Assembly: GCF_014201615.1 (NCBI RefSeq)
Contig: NZ_JACHEU010000001.1
Span: 825,631-889,630 of the forward strand
Direction: 5' to 3'
From: Aquamicrobium lusatiense
GTDB lineage: Bacteria > Pseudomonadota > Alphaproteobacteria > Rhizobiales > Rhizobiaceae
Length of the DNA: 64,000 bases
The notes below the pieces were generated by a model. The model did not search any database and was not told where the DNA came from. It saw only the letters and a program-made list of their open reading frames with translations. Positions 1 through 8,376 of this stretch are shown here, one piece after another. Both the position numbers and the translations under genes were made by a program. The first letter of the stretch is position 1. The number at the start of each line of letters is the position of its first letter.

Positions 1-451
1 AGTTGTTGGTGACGATGATGATGCTGCCATAGCCATGCTCCTCGACCCATTTGGCGCTTTCCTCGGCATTGCCGATGGTATCAAGCGCGGCGCGGTCGAT
101 GTCGACGCAGCAGTCGAACAGGGCGCTGTCGCCACCCATGGCAATCTGAAGCTGCTTGCGGCTCGCGGCAGGGTGAACCCCGCTGATCAGCAGCCGCTCC
201 CCCTTGCCGGATGCGAGCAGCCCCATCGCCGCATCGAGGCGTGCCTGGCCACCGGTGAGAACGATGATGGCGTCGGCGGCCTGCGGGTCGGCCGGCGTGC
301 TGAGGCGGCTGACATGGCCTGAAAACCAGCCAAAGCCGGCCAGAAAACAGGTCGCGAAACCAAGCATGAGTATGGCCGCAATGCGCACGGCATGGCGCAC
401 GCGACCCCGCGCGCGCCTCCCTATGCGCGATGCTGGCACCATATCGGCCAT
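1..451 (-). CDS. YdcF family (DUF218) membrane-anchored protein, C-terminus missing at window edge
   Basis: The minus-strand frame stays open to base 1, so only the N-terminal part is present (about 150 residues). After a basic stretch there is one hydrophobic segment (around residues 18-36). The DUF218 core follows, with a DAIIVLTGG-type strand, RLLISG, and a GNAEESAKW helix leading to an IIIVTNN strand. The family is thought to act on envelope or undecaprenyl-linked metabolism, but its reaction is not settled. I take the ATG at 451 because GGAAGGA lies about 10 bases upstream; in-frame ATGs at 475, 442 and 367 are alternatives. It follows ftsX on the same strand, as in rhizobia where an acyltransferase gene often comes next. 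Confidence 0.8.
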   Translation of the reverse strand, partial: MADMVPASRIGRRARGRVRHAVRIAAILMLGFATCFLAGFGWFSGHVSRLSTPADPQAADAIIVLTGGQARLDAAMGLLASGKGERLLISGVHPAASRKQLQIAMGGDSALFDCCVDIDRAALDTIGNAEESAKWVEEHGYGSIIIVTNN

Positions 452-561
452 CACACCCAGTTCCTTCCCAATCATGCGTGTATGGTAAACCGTGATTCGC
501 GCGCTTTGGCGGAGCCACCGTCACACATTGCATTACCGATTATTTCGGTTTGTGATCTTTC

Positions 562-1554
562 TCAGCCGCCATCCGTCTGCCCTCCTTCGAGGTCGCTGAG
601 ATAGGCGACCACCGTGGCGTGAGAGGTGGCTGCCGTAAGCGCGCCGATGATGATGACCATCATCAGAACGCCCAGATAGCCGGCAGAGCCGATAGCGAAA
701 TTGCCGAACAGGGCGGCGGCCTGATCGCCCTGCGGCGTGGCCATGTTGCGCGAAGACCACCATGAGAACAGGATGAAGACGACGATGGCCGCGACCCCGC
801 CGGCCGCAGCGCCCTTCATGCCGGTGAACAGGAAGCGGGTGCGGAACTGGCGCGCGATGAACTGCGCCTCGGCGCCGACGAAGTGCAGAACCTCGATGAT
901 GTGACCGTTGCCGGCCATGGCGCCGCGTGTGGCGAACACAACGGTCATTACCGTTGCCGACAGCATCAGGCCCAGCACGGCAATGCCGATGGTTACCGTC
1001 GTATGGGCCATTGCGACGAGCCGGTCGACCCATGTGCGGTGATCGTCCAGCGTGGCGCTGGGCACGGCGGTTGTGATGGCCTCGCGCATGTCCTTGAAAT
1101 CGGGCGGGCTGTCCTCGTTGATGGTGACGATGATGAGGCGCGGCACCGGAAGCTGCCCGATGTCGAAGCCCGACCCCAGCCATGGCTCCAGCAGGCGCAT
1201 GGTGGCGGCACTGTCGATAATGCGCGTGCCTTTCACGCCGTCGAATTCGGCGGCGAGGCCGGCGGCGGTGGCAAGTGCGATCTCCATGTCGAGGCCCTCG
1301 GTGGGCTTGATCTGGATCGTCGCCTCACGCGAGATCTGGTTTTCCCACACCGATGCCGTATCGCGCACCAGCGTGACCGCACCGAAGGTGACGCAGGACA
1401 GGAAAGTCATGATGGCGATGACCACGACGAGCGCCCGGCCGGCAATGTTCTGCGCCGGTACGATGGGCGCGGTCTTGCGCGGCGCGCGCTCGGGCGGCGC
1501 GGGGCGCTCGAAACCTTCTTCTTCATCCGGCCGAGGCTGAGGAGCGTCAATCAT
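562..1554 (-). CDS. ftsX: Cell division protein FtsX
   Basis: Membrane subunit of the FtsEX complex, which couples ATP hydrolysis by FtsE to septal peptidoglycan remodelling. The 330-residue protein has a proline-rich cytoplasmic N-terminus, a first membrane segment (ALVVVIAIMTFLSCV region), a periplasmic domain of about 110 residues, and three further membrane segments in the FtsX/MacB C-terminal half. The start at 1554 (MIDAPQ) is preferred over 1572: GGAAGG sits about 10 bases upstream, and it gives an 8-base overlap with the ftsE stop, indicating translational coupling. Downstream on the same strand is the YdcF-like gene. Confidence 0.95.
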   Translation of the reverse strand: MIDAPQPRPDEEEGFERPAPPERAPRKTAPIVPAQNIAGRALVVVIAIMTFLSCVTFGAVTLVRDTASVWENQISREATIQIKPTEGLDMEIALATAAGLAAEFDGVKGTRIIDSAATMRLLEPWLGSGFDIGQLPVPRLIIVTINEDSPPDFKDMREAITTAVPSATLDDHRTWVDRLVAMAHTTVTIGIAVLGLMLSATVMTVVFATRGAMAGNGHIIEVLHFVGAEAQFIARQFRTRFLFTGMKGAAAGGVAAIVVFILFSWWSSRNMATPQGDQAAALFGNFAIGSAGYLGVLMMVIIIGALTAATSHATVVAYLSDLEGGQTDGG

Positions 1555-2206
1555 AGATGTCCAGCCTTCCATTGGCGAGAATCAGGCGGCGGGCATCCAC
1601 CTGATCCATCAGCGCCAGATCATGGGTGGCGATGACCACGGCCGTGCCCAGCCGGTTCAGCTCGATGAACAGCCTGAGCAGTCGGCGGGCTAGCTGGGGG
1701 TCGACATTGCCGGTCGGCTCGTCGGCGAGCAGGATTTCGGGCTGCTCGATGAGCGCGCGCGCGATCGCCGCGCGCTGCTTCTCTCCACCCGACAGCACCG
1801 GCGGCAGCACATGCATGCGCTCGCCCAGACCCACCCATTTCAGCAGCTCGATCACATCGGTGCGGTAGCTGGCCTCCTCGCGGCCGCGCACGCGCAGCGG
1901 CAGCGCCACATTCTCATAGGTGGTCATGTGGTCGAGCAGGCGGAAGTCCTGGAACACGATGCCGATGCGGCGGCGCAGCAGCGGCAGTTCGGCGCGCGAG
2001 ATGCGGGCGCGGTCCTTGCCGAAGATGGTGATGAGCCCGCGCGTCGGCCGCAGCGACATGAACAGAAGGCGCAAAAGCGTGGTCTTGCCGGCACCGGAAG
2101 GCCCGCTCAGAAACTGGAACGACCCCGCCGGTATGTGCAGGGAGATATCGCGGAGAATTTCCGGACCCATGCCATAGCGCAGGCCGACATTTTCGAAGCG
2201 GATCAC
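1547..2206 (-). CDS. ftsE: Cell division ATP-binding protein FtsE
   Basis: ABC ATPase partner of FtsX at the inner face of the membrane. All motifs are visible: Walker A GPSGAGKTT at about 35-43, signature LSGGEKQR at 138-145, Walker B ILLADEP at 158-164, and the H-loop histidine at about 195. The length of 219 residues is normal. It is the first gene of the ftsE-ftsX pair. Its upstream region carries a perfect TTAA-N7-TTAA site, so cell-cycle control by CtrA is plausible. Confidence 0.96.
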   Translation of the reverse strand: MIRFENVGLRYGMGPEILRDISLHIPAGSFQFLSGPSGAGKTTLLRLLFMSLRPTRGLITIFGKDRARISRAELPLLRRRIGIVFQDFRLLDHMTTYENVALPLRVRGREEASYRTDVIELLKWVGLGERMHVLPPVLSGGEKQRAAIARALIEQPEILLADEPTGNVDPQLARRLLRLFIELNRLGTAVVIATHDLALMDQVDARRLILANGRLDIYD

Positions 2207-2276
2207 GTTGAACGACCTGAATGCTGAACGGGCGAAGCACCGACCGTTTCCTCACGGCGAAAATCGTCAGGCGTGG

Positions 2277-2291
2277 TTAACAGCAAGTTAA
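2277..2291 (-). promoter_or_regulatory. Candidate CtrA box upstream of ftsE
   Basis: TTAACAGCAAGTTAA matches the full alphaproteobacterial CtrA consensus TTAA-N7-TTAA with no mismatch. It lies about 70 bases upstream of the ftsE start, a promoter-like position. The site is seen directly; binding by CtrA is inferred. A further TTAACCAT-type half-site occurs near 2338-2345. Confidence 0.6.
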
Positions 2292-2389
2292 ATTCCGGCA
2301 CAATCCCTACCAGTCTGTGGCTTCGGGTCGCGAAGCATTAACCATTCTTCGTCTACCAGAAGAAAACGAGAGTGCGAACGGGGACCAGC

Positions 2390-3055
2390 ATGGCCGCCCA
2401 GACGATGGCACGACCGGTTTCCGGCGAAATCATGACCGGCCCGGACGAAGGTGACGCGCGAGGGATGCGCCCTCTGCCGGCGGGGCTTTCGCGCGACATC
2501 GTGGATGCCGATTTCGTCACCTTGTCCGGTCCGCCTCATCGCGCCCCTCATAAGGATGCCGCCGCGAAGGATTGCAGCGCGGCCATCGGTCTGGAACCCG
2601 CGCAAATGCAGGGCATGGCCGTGCTGCGCAAGGACAGGCGATCGCATGCCCGACCCTTTTCCACACGTGGCGGGCCGGTATTCTGGCTGGCGGGAATTCT
2701 GATTGCCGGCACCGCATTCTGGATCGGCGGCGGGCATGCGCTGGTCATGGACATGGAGATGTTCAGGGAGGCGCCGCAGACAGCACTTTCGATCTCCGCC
2801 GTCACGTCCAGGGTCGATGATTCGGGTGCCCGGCCGCTTCTCCTCGTCGATGGTGAAGCGGGAAATGACGGCGCAGGCGCCGCAAAAGTGCCGCCGCTGG
2901 AGATCCGCGTCACCGGCGAAGACGGGCGCATCACCCGCTACAGGCTGGGGACATCCGGGCGCTCGCTCGCCCCGGGCGAAAGATTCAGCTTTTCCGGGCG
3001 GGTCGAGGTGCCTAGAAGCGGAGTGAAATCCGTATCCGTAGCCTTTACCGGATAG
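2390..3055 (+). CDS. Conserved hypothetical protein with one membrane anchor
   Basis: 221 residues, divergent from ftsE. The N-terminal ~90 residues look disordered. One hydrophobic segment (PVFWLAGILIAGTAFWIGGG, about residues 97-116) anchors the protein. A C-terminal extracytoplasmic domain of about 100 residues has a beta-rich pattern (LEIRVTGEDGRITRYRLG, FSFSGRVEVP). In several rhizobia the gene at this place encodes an MJ0042 zinc-ribbon/DUF3426-like protein; I see no zinc-ribbon cysteines here. The start at 2390 is chosen because GGGGA is correctly spaced; GTG at 2372 is possible. Function unknown. Confidence 0.7.
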   Translation: MAAQTMARPVSGEIMTGPDEGDARGMRPLPAGLSRDIVDADFVTLSGPPHRAPHKDAAAKDCSAAIGLEPAQMQGMAVLRKDRRSHARPFSTRGGPVFWLAGILIAGTAFWIGGGHALVMDMEMFREAPQTALSISAVTSRVDDSGARPLLLVDGEAGNDGAGAAKVPPLEIRVTGEDGRITRYRLGTSGRSLAPGERFSFSGRVEVPRSGVKSVSVAFTG

Positions 3056-3092
3056 TACAGAGCCAGAAAGCACCCAGCGGGAGTATCGCCAA

Positions 3093-3635
3093 ATGCCAAT
3101 CGTGCGCGGCAAGGACATTGAAGTCCTGTTCTCGGCTTCGGCGATCGCCCGCCGCAACCTTGAGCTCGCCAAGGACATAGCGGGTCGCGAATACAACGAC
3201 CTTCTGGTGATTTCGATCCTGAAAGGGTCCTTCATCTTCGCCGCCGATCTGATTCGCGCCATGCATGATGCGGGGCTCGCCCCGGAGGTGGAATTCATCT
3301 TCATCTCCTCCTATGGCGCGGGCACGGAAAGCGGTCAGGTGCGCGTCCTGCGCGACATCGACAATGAAGTTGCCGGGCGCGACGTGCTGCTGATCGACGA
3401 TATTCTGGAGTCCGGCAAGACGCTGCAATTCGCGCGCAACCTGATGCTGTCGCGCGGCGCGAAGAGCTGTTCGCTGGCCGTCCTGCTCGACAAGCGCATG
3501 CGCCGCCAGATCGATCTGGAAGCCGATTATGTCGGCTTCGACTGCCCTGACCATTTCGTCGTCGGTTACGGAATGGATGTCGGCCACGCTTTCCGCGAGC
3601 TGCCTTTCGTCGGAATCGTCAAGGGCGACGCGTAA
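3093..3635 (+). CDS. hpt: Hypoxanthine phosphoribosyltransferase
   Basis: Salvages hypoxanthine (and probably guanine) to the nucleotide with PRPP in the cytoplasm. The 180-residue protein has the type I PRTase fold: the PRPP-binding motif VLLIDDILESGKT at 98-110, an SILKGSF loop near 41-47, and a C-terminal FVVGYGMDVGHAFRELP hood region typical of HPRT. GGGAG lies about 9 bases before the ATG. A receiver gene follows on the same strand after 59 bases. Confidence 0.94.
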   Translation: MPIVRGKDIEVLFSASAIARRNLELAKDIAGREYNDLLVISILKGSFIFAADLIRAMHDAGLAPEVEFIFISSYGAGTESGQVRVLRDIDNEVAGRDVLLIDDILESGKTLQFARNLMLSRGAKSCSLAVLLDKRMRRQIDLEADYVGFDCPDHFVVGYGMDVGHAFRELPFVGIVKGDA

Positions 3636-3694
3636 CCTTTTTCTTACCATGCCGGATTCGGCAAAATTAACTTTTGGCGGTCAGAGTCCTGCCC

Positions 3695-4078
3695 ATGGCA
3701 AAGCTTCTGATCGTTGAGGACGATGAGTCCGTCCGTATGTTCGTCTCCCGTGCGCTGGAACGCGCCGGGCACCAGATTCATGTCGCTGCAGACGGGGCGC
3801 AGGGACTGGACATGATCTGCGCCGCCGACAGCGATTACGATCTGGTCGTGTCCGATATCCGCATGCCGGAGATGGACGGCATCGAGATGGCGATGTGTGC
3901 TGCCCGGGCCTGTCCCGGCCTTCGCATCCTGCTGATGACCGGCTATGCCGACCAGCGCGAGCGAGCCGACGACCTCAGCAGCGTCATCATCGATGTCGTC
4001 AACAAGCCGTTTTCGCTGGCGGAAATCCGCAGCCGGGTCGAAGCAGCGCTTTGCGTCGAGCTGACCCGCGCCGCCTGA
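3695..4078 (+). CDS. Single-domain response regulator, CpdR-like
   Basis: 127 residues consisting only of a receiver domain: acidic pair D9/D10, phosphoacceptor D54 in VVSDIRMPEMDG, T82 and K104. Sequence and place (downstream of hpt) resemble CpdR, which when unphosphorylated helps ClpXP degrade CtrA and other cell-cycle proteins; CpdR identity is inferred. The ATG at 3695 gives the usual MAKLLIVEDD start; a TTG 21 bases upstream is less likely. The stop at 4076-4078 touches the stop of the convergent DUF4175 gene with no base between. Confidence 0.85.
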   Translation: MAKLLIVEDDESVRMFVSRALERAGHQIHVAADGAQGLDMICAADSDYDLVVSDIRMPEMDGIEMAMCAARACPGLRILLMTGYADQRERADDLSSVIIDVVNKPFSLAEIRSRVEAALCVELTRAA

Positions 4079-6664
4079 TCACTTCAGTTCCAGCAATCTT
4101 TCCAGATAGCTGCGCTCGACCTCCGGAGACATCGCTTCTCCCAGCCGCTTGCGGATGGCGTCGAGGATTTCGCGGGCGCGCTGAACGTCGATCTCGTCCG
4201 GCACCTTCACCGAATTGCCGAAGTCCGGCCCCTGCGTGCCGCGCGGCCGACCGAGCGGATCGCGGTCCGCGCTTTGTTGGCGCCGGCCCTGCCCCTGCTG
4301 GCCGTCCTCGCCCTGCATGGCCTGCAACTGCTGCATCATGTCGCGTGCGCCCTGACGCAGGGCTTCCAGCGCCCGGCCCTGATGGCCGACGGCGCGGTCG
4401 CCTTCGCCTTCGCCGAGCGATTCGCCGGCCTGCCCCATGGATTTGTCGGCCTGCCCGAGCCCCTCATTGGGCTGCATGCCCATGCCTTCGAGATCCTTGC
4501 CGAGCTGCTGCAGGTCTTTCTGGAGCTGGTCCTGCCCCTCCTGCAACTGCCTGAGCGCGTCAGCCAGTTCCTCGGGCGTCATGCCGCCCTGTCCCTGCTG
4601 GCCGCTCTGTCCACGCTGGTTCTGGTTGCCGTCCAGCCCTTCCTGCTGGTCGTCTCCCATCCGGCCATTATCGCCCCGCTGCATCTGGTCCATGCGGAAC
4701 GTCTCGTTCATCATCTCCTGCTGGCGGCGCATGATTTCGCCCAGCTTGTTCATCTGCTGGCTGAACTCGTCGCCCTGCTGGCCCTGACCCTGCTGGCCCG
4801 GTTGCGCCATCTGGAGGTTGTTCATCATCTCCTGAAGCTGGGACAGCAGTTCCTGCGCCTGTTCGCTGTTGCCGGAGCGGGCGAGATTCTCGATCTGATC
4901 CATCATGCGGTCGAGATCGCTCTGGCGCAGCTCCTGCCCGTTCTGTGGCGCCCGCGCATTGTTCTGGTTCTGGTTGCGCTGGGCGAATTCGCGCAGGAAA
5001 TCATTCATGGCCTGACGCAGTTCCTGCATCAGCCGCGATATTTCCTCATCCGATGCCCCGTTTTGCAGCGCATCCTGCAAGGCCTGCTGCGCCTGCCGCA
5101 GGCGCTGTTCCGCATCCGAAAGGCTGCCATTCTCGATGCCGAGCGCCACATGCCACAGATAGGAGACGACGTCGCGAAGCTGATCGTCGCCGGACGCCAG
5201 CCGGAGCCGGCTGCGCGCGCTCATCAGGCCCAGATAGGCGGTCGGACTGTCGAACGTATCCTCGGGGCGAAGGGTCACGGCGTCCATCAGGTCAAGCACG
5301 CGCTGCTTCGCATTGGCGTCGAGGCCAAGCAGCCGGCGCTGCTCGATCACCGCAAGGGCCAGGGGATTGGTGAAGGTCCTTTCCGGCATCGTCATGGTGA
5401 CGGTCTCGCTGCGCCCTGTCTGCCCGGCGTCGTCGGTGGCAGCCAGCGTCAGCGTGACGGGCAGGCCGGCCCAGACATGCTCGGTGAGGTTCTTCGAGGT
5501 TTTCGCCGCATTGGCCTTCGAGCCGCGCCGGGGCAGGTTCAGCGCCATCTCCGGCTCGTCATAGAGCGGACGCGCCCCGGCCGCCGGCGGCGCGGCCTGC
5601 CTGAACTCGACCGCCGCGGAGGCTGCGCCGTAATCGTCCTCGATCTCGTATTGCAGTTCGAGCGTGCCATTGGCGGCCCGCTTCGGCTCGCCTGCAAAGC
5701 GAATGGTCGGAGGGGTATCCGGCGTGACCGCGAAGGTCCAGCGCGCGACCTCGCTGCGCCCGGAGCGCAGAACGAGTTCGCCGTCCTGACCGAGCGTTCC
5801 GGCAAACTGCCTCACGCCGTCAGCAGCCGGCCCGACGTTCCCGTTCCCATCCCCGGCTGCCGGCGAAGCCGGCTCGATCGGCGTTTCCTTGCCGTCGGCA
5901 GGTATGAAGCTCAGCGTCTCCGAGCCCGATCCGCCGGTGACGCGCAGCGAAACCGTGCTCCCGGCGGGCACCGTGAACAGGGAAACAGCGCGATTGGCGT
6001 CTGCATTCAGGAACATGGGCGCCTTGCCGGTATAGGCAGGCGGCGTCACCCAGGCGTCGATGCGCGCCGCCAGCGCTTCACGCACGGCAGTCGGGCGGAA
6101 ACCGTCGGAAAGGCTGCCGCCCATGGGGCCGAGCGAAAAGGCGTAGGATACGAACAGCAACAGCGCCACCACGGCGCGCAGGCCCCATGGGTCGCGATCC
6201 GGCACTCTGGAAACGGGCAGGGCGGCATCGAGATTGCCGAGCCGGCCGGCCATGCGTTTCTGATGCTCGCGCCACAGCGCTTCGCTGAAGGCCGTCTGCG
6301 TTCCGCTCGGCCGGTCGGTGAGCGTCCGCAACGGACTGTGCGCAAGCCCGTTCGCCGCTTCGATGCGGCGATCGACTTCAGCGGTCGAGGGCAGGCGGAA
6401 GAAGCGCAGCGGCCACAGCGCAACCAGCGCGGCGAGGGCGAACGCGCTCATCACCGCGACCCGCGGCCAATCGGAAAGGCTGGCCACGAGGCCGAACCAA
6501 GACAGGCTGACGAACAGCCCGGCGACCAGAACGAGCGGCAGCACCAGCGGCCAGAACCGCTCCGCGATCATGGCCGCGCGGGTGCCCATGCGGCTCAGAA
6601 CAAGACGCCCCGGTAATCCCGGGGTCAGTCTCGCAGGGGTGCTTGCATCGGGACGGTCAGTCAT
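4079..6664 (-). CDS. TIGR02302/DUF4175 family membrane protein
   Basis: 861 residues, typical for this alphaproteobacterial family of unknown function. Two membrane segments near residues 28-75 (FWPLVLPLVLVAGLFV and AVMSAFALAALVALW) and a third around 165-180 are followed by Ig-like extracytoplasmic stretches. A long Gln/Asn/Met-rich, helix-prone region (about 530-800, many QGQ repeats) precedes a short conserved C-terminus ending SYLERLLELK. The ATG at 6664 is preferred over 6694 because GGAAAGG lies just upstream. It is located downstream of lysA, as in other rhizobia. The role is probably at the envelope, but this is not established. Confidence 0.88.
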   Translation of the reverse strand: MTDRPDASTPARLTPGLPGRLVLSRMGTRAAMIAERFWPLVLPLVLVAGLFVSLSWFGLVASLSDWPRVAVMSAFALAALVALWPLRFFRLPSTAEVDRRIEAANGLAHSPLRTLTDRPSGTQTAFSEALWREHQKRMAGRLGNLDAALPVSRVPDRDPWGLRAVVALLLFVSYAFSLGPMGGSLSDGFRPTAVREALAARIDAWVTPPAYTGKAPMFLNADANRAVSLFTVPAGSTVSLRVTGGSGSETLSFIPADGKETPIEPASPAAGDGNGNVGPAADGVRQFAGTLGQDGELVLRSGRSEVARWTFAVTPDTPPTIRFAGEPKRAANGTLELQYEIEDDYGAASAAVEFRQAAPPAAGARPLYDEPEMALNLPRRGSKANAAKTSKNLTEHVWAGLPVTLTLAATDDAGQTGRSETVTMTMPERTFTNPLALAVIEQRRLLGLDANAKQRVLDLMDAVTLRPEDTFDSPTAYLGLMSARSRLRLASGDDQLRDVVSYLWHVALGIENGSLSDAEQRLRQAQQALQDALQNGASDEEISRLMQELRQAMNDFLREFAQRNQNQNNARAPQNGQELRQSDLDRMMDQIENLARSGNSEQAQELLSQLQEMMNNLQMAQPGQQGQGQQGDEFSQQMNKLGEIMRRQQEMMNETFRMDQMQRGDNGRMGDDQQEGLDGNQNQRGQSGQQGQGGMTPEELADALRQLQEGQDQLQKDLQQLGKDLEGMGMQPNEGLGQADKSMGQAGESLGEGEGDRAVGHQGRALEALRQGARDMMQQLQAMQGEDGQQGQGRRQQSADRDPLGRPRGTQGPDFGNSVKVPDEIDVQRAREILDAIRKRLGEAMSPEVERSYLERLLELK

Positions 6665-6820
6665 CGGCCTTTCCGCTGCCGGCCACGAAGGCATGGCCTC
6701 TTTGCCAGTGATAGCTTGCCGAGTTTACCAGCAAAGACGGCGAAGGCGAGGCGGGTTCCCGAAAACGTGATCGGATCGCCGCCCCTCCGGCACGGCGTCC
6801 CGCACTGTTCCGGTCCGCTT

Positions 6821-8086
6821 TCAGAGCCAGTCCGGAAGTGTGTCGAGGCCGATCAGTTCTTCATAGGTCTGGCGTCTGCGCACGACGGCGAAGCGGTCGC
6901 CATCGACCAGAACTTCCGGGATGAGGGGGCGGGTGTTGTAGGTGCCCGACTGCACCGCCCCATAGGCGCCGGCGGTGTAGACGGCGACCAGATCGCCCGG
7001 TGCCATGCGCGGCAGGTTGCGGTCGAGGCCGAGATAATCGCCGGTCTCGCACACCGGCCCGACCACGTCGGCCTTGAGCCATTCGGCATCGGCGGCCGGT
7101 TCCGTCACCGGGCGGATGTCGTGATAGGCTTCGTAGAGCGTCGGGCGGATCAGGTCGTTCATGCCCGCATCGACGATCAGGAAATTCTTGGCTTCAGCTT
7201 CCTTGAGGTAAATCACCTCGGTGACGAGGATGCCGGCGTTGCCGACGATCAGCCGCCCCGGCTCGAACACCAGCCTGGCGCCGATATCGGCGAAATGCCT
7301 GCGCACGATCTCCGCATAGGCCACGGGAAGCGGCGGCGGGGAATTGTCGTGCTGATATGGAACGCCAAGTCCCCCGCCCATATCGACATGGGTCAGGTCA
7401 TGGCCGTCTGCCCTGAGCTGGCTAACCAGTTCCGCCATCAGCGTGAAGGCGTCGTCGAAAGGCTGGAGGTCGGTGATCTGGCTGCCGATATGTGCATCGA
7501 CGCCGCTCACCCTGATGCCGGGAAGGGCTGTTGCGCGGGCATAGGCCTCGCGGGCGCGGGAAATCGGAATGCCGAACTTGTTCTCCGACTTGCCGGTGGA
7601 GATCTTGGCGTGGGTACGCGCATCGACATCGGGGTTGATGCGCAACGAGACGGAAGCCACCTTGCCCAGCGCCGTGGCGCGTTGCGACAGAAGCTCCAGT
7701 TCCGGCTCGGATTCCACGTTGAAGCAGTAGATGCCGGCCTCAAGCGCGAAATCCATCTCGCCGGCCTTCTTGCCGACGCCAGAGAACACGATCCTGCTGG
7801 CCGGTATCCCGGCGGCAAGCGCGCGCCTGATCTCGCCTTCCGAGACCGTGTCGGCTCCTGCGCCGAGCTTTGCCAGCGTCTTCAGAACGGCCTGATTGGA
7901 ATTGGCTTTCAGCGCATAGCAAACCAGCGTGTCGAGCCCGGCGAAAGCCTGGCTGAACACGTTGAAATGACGGGTCAGCGTTGCCGTGGAATAGCAATAG
8001 AACGGTGTGCCGACCGCAGCCGCAATCGCCGGGATCGAAACATCCTCGGCGTGAAGAATGCCGTCGCGATATTCAAAATGGTTCAA
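6821..8086 (-). CDS. lysA: Diaminopimelate decarboxylase
   Basis: Last step of lysine synthesis: decarboxylation of meso-diaminopimelate, PLP-dependent, cytoplasmic. The 421-residue protein has the fold III barrel with the PLP lysine K60 in CYALKAN, the HIGSQI motif, a GGGLGVPY glycine loop, the EPGR phosphate-binding motif, and the CETGDYL active-site motif of the partner subunit. It follows the small lipoprotein gene by 16 bases and is probably co-transcribed with it. Confidence 0.96.
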   Translation of the reverse strand: MNHFEYRDGILHAEDVSIPAIAAAVGTPFYCYSTATLTRHFNVFSQAFAGLDTLVCYALKANSNQAVLKTLAKLGAGADTVSEGEIRRALAAGIPASRIVFSGVGKKAGEMDFALEAGIYCFNVESEPELELLSQRATALGKVASVSLRINPDVDARTHAKISTGKSENKFGIPISRAREAYARATALPGIRVSGVDAHIGSQITDLQPFDDAFTLMAELVSQLRADGHDLTHVDMGGGLGVPYQHDNSPPPLPVAYAEIVRRHFADIGARLVFEPGRLIVGNAGILVTEVIYLKEAEAKNFLIVDAGMNDLIRPTLYEAYHDIRPVTEPAADAEWLKADVVGPVCETGDYLGLDRNLPRMAPGDLVAVYTAGAYGAVQSGTYNTRPLIPEVLVDGDRFAVVRRRQTYEELIGLDTLPDWL

Positions 8087-8102
8087 GGCGAGCTTCCGGA
8101 AA

Positions 8103-8309
8103 TCAGATCAGCTTGTCGAGGATGAACGGCTTGTCGTTGTCCGGTTTCTGCGGTTCCGGCGGCAGCGGCTCCTTGTTGCGCTGCGCTTCCTTGCGGGCTT
8201 CGACGGCTGCCTCATAGGGCGTGTCGAGGCCCGACTTGCGCCCGCAGGCTGAAACAGTCGCCATCGTGGCGACCAGCGCCAGCATCGTAACCAGTCTGCC
8301 TGCGGTCAT
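8103..8309 (-). CDS. Small LptM-like lipoprotein
   Basis: 68 residues: a hydrophobic signal and lipobox (TVSAC, lipid cysteine near residue 22), then GRKSGLDTP and a charged, proline-rich tail. The CG(Q/R)K-G-L-(Y/D)-P pattern just after the lipidated cysteine is that of LptM (formerly YifL), a small outer-membrane lipoprotein that assists LptD maturation in E. coli. In many Proteobacteria it lies directly upstream of lysA, as here. The function in this organism is inferred from motif and position. Confidence 0.82.
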   Translation of the reverse strand: MTAGRLVTMLALVATMATVSACGRKSGLDTPYEAAVEARKEAQRNKEPLPPEPQKPDNDKPFILDKLI

Positions 8310-8376
8310 CGTTTCATCCGTCCGTGATTACCCTTGACCGGGTTCTATCCAAGTTTGGCGATCAATGCACCCGGCT

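Noticed and set aside
3632..3694. CtrA-like box before the CpdR-like gene (TAACC and TTACC, AAATTAAC)
   Set aside because: Only degenerate half-sites with wrong spacing; no TTAA-N7-TTAA match.
4274..6616. 780-codon open frame on the plus strand opposite the DUF4175 gene
   Set aside because: A by-product of GC-rich codon bias. The minus-strand protein has family motifs, membrane segments and a ribosome site; the plus-strand translation has no recognisable domain.
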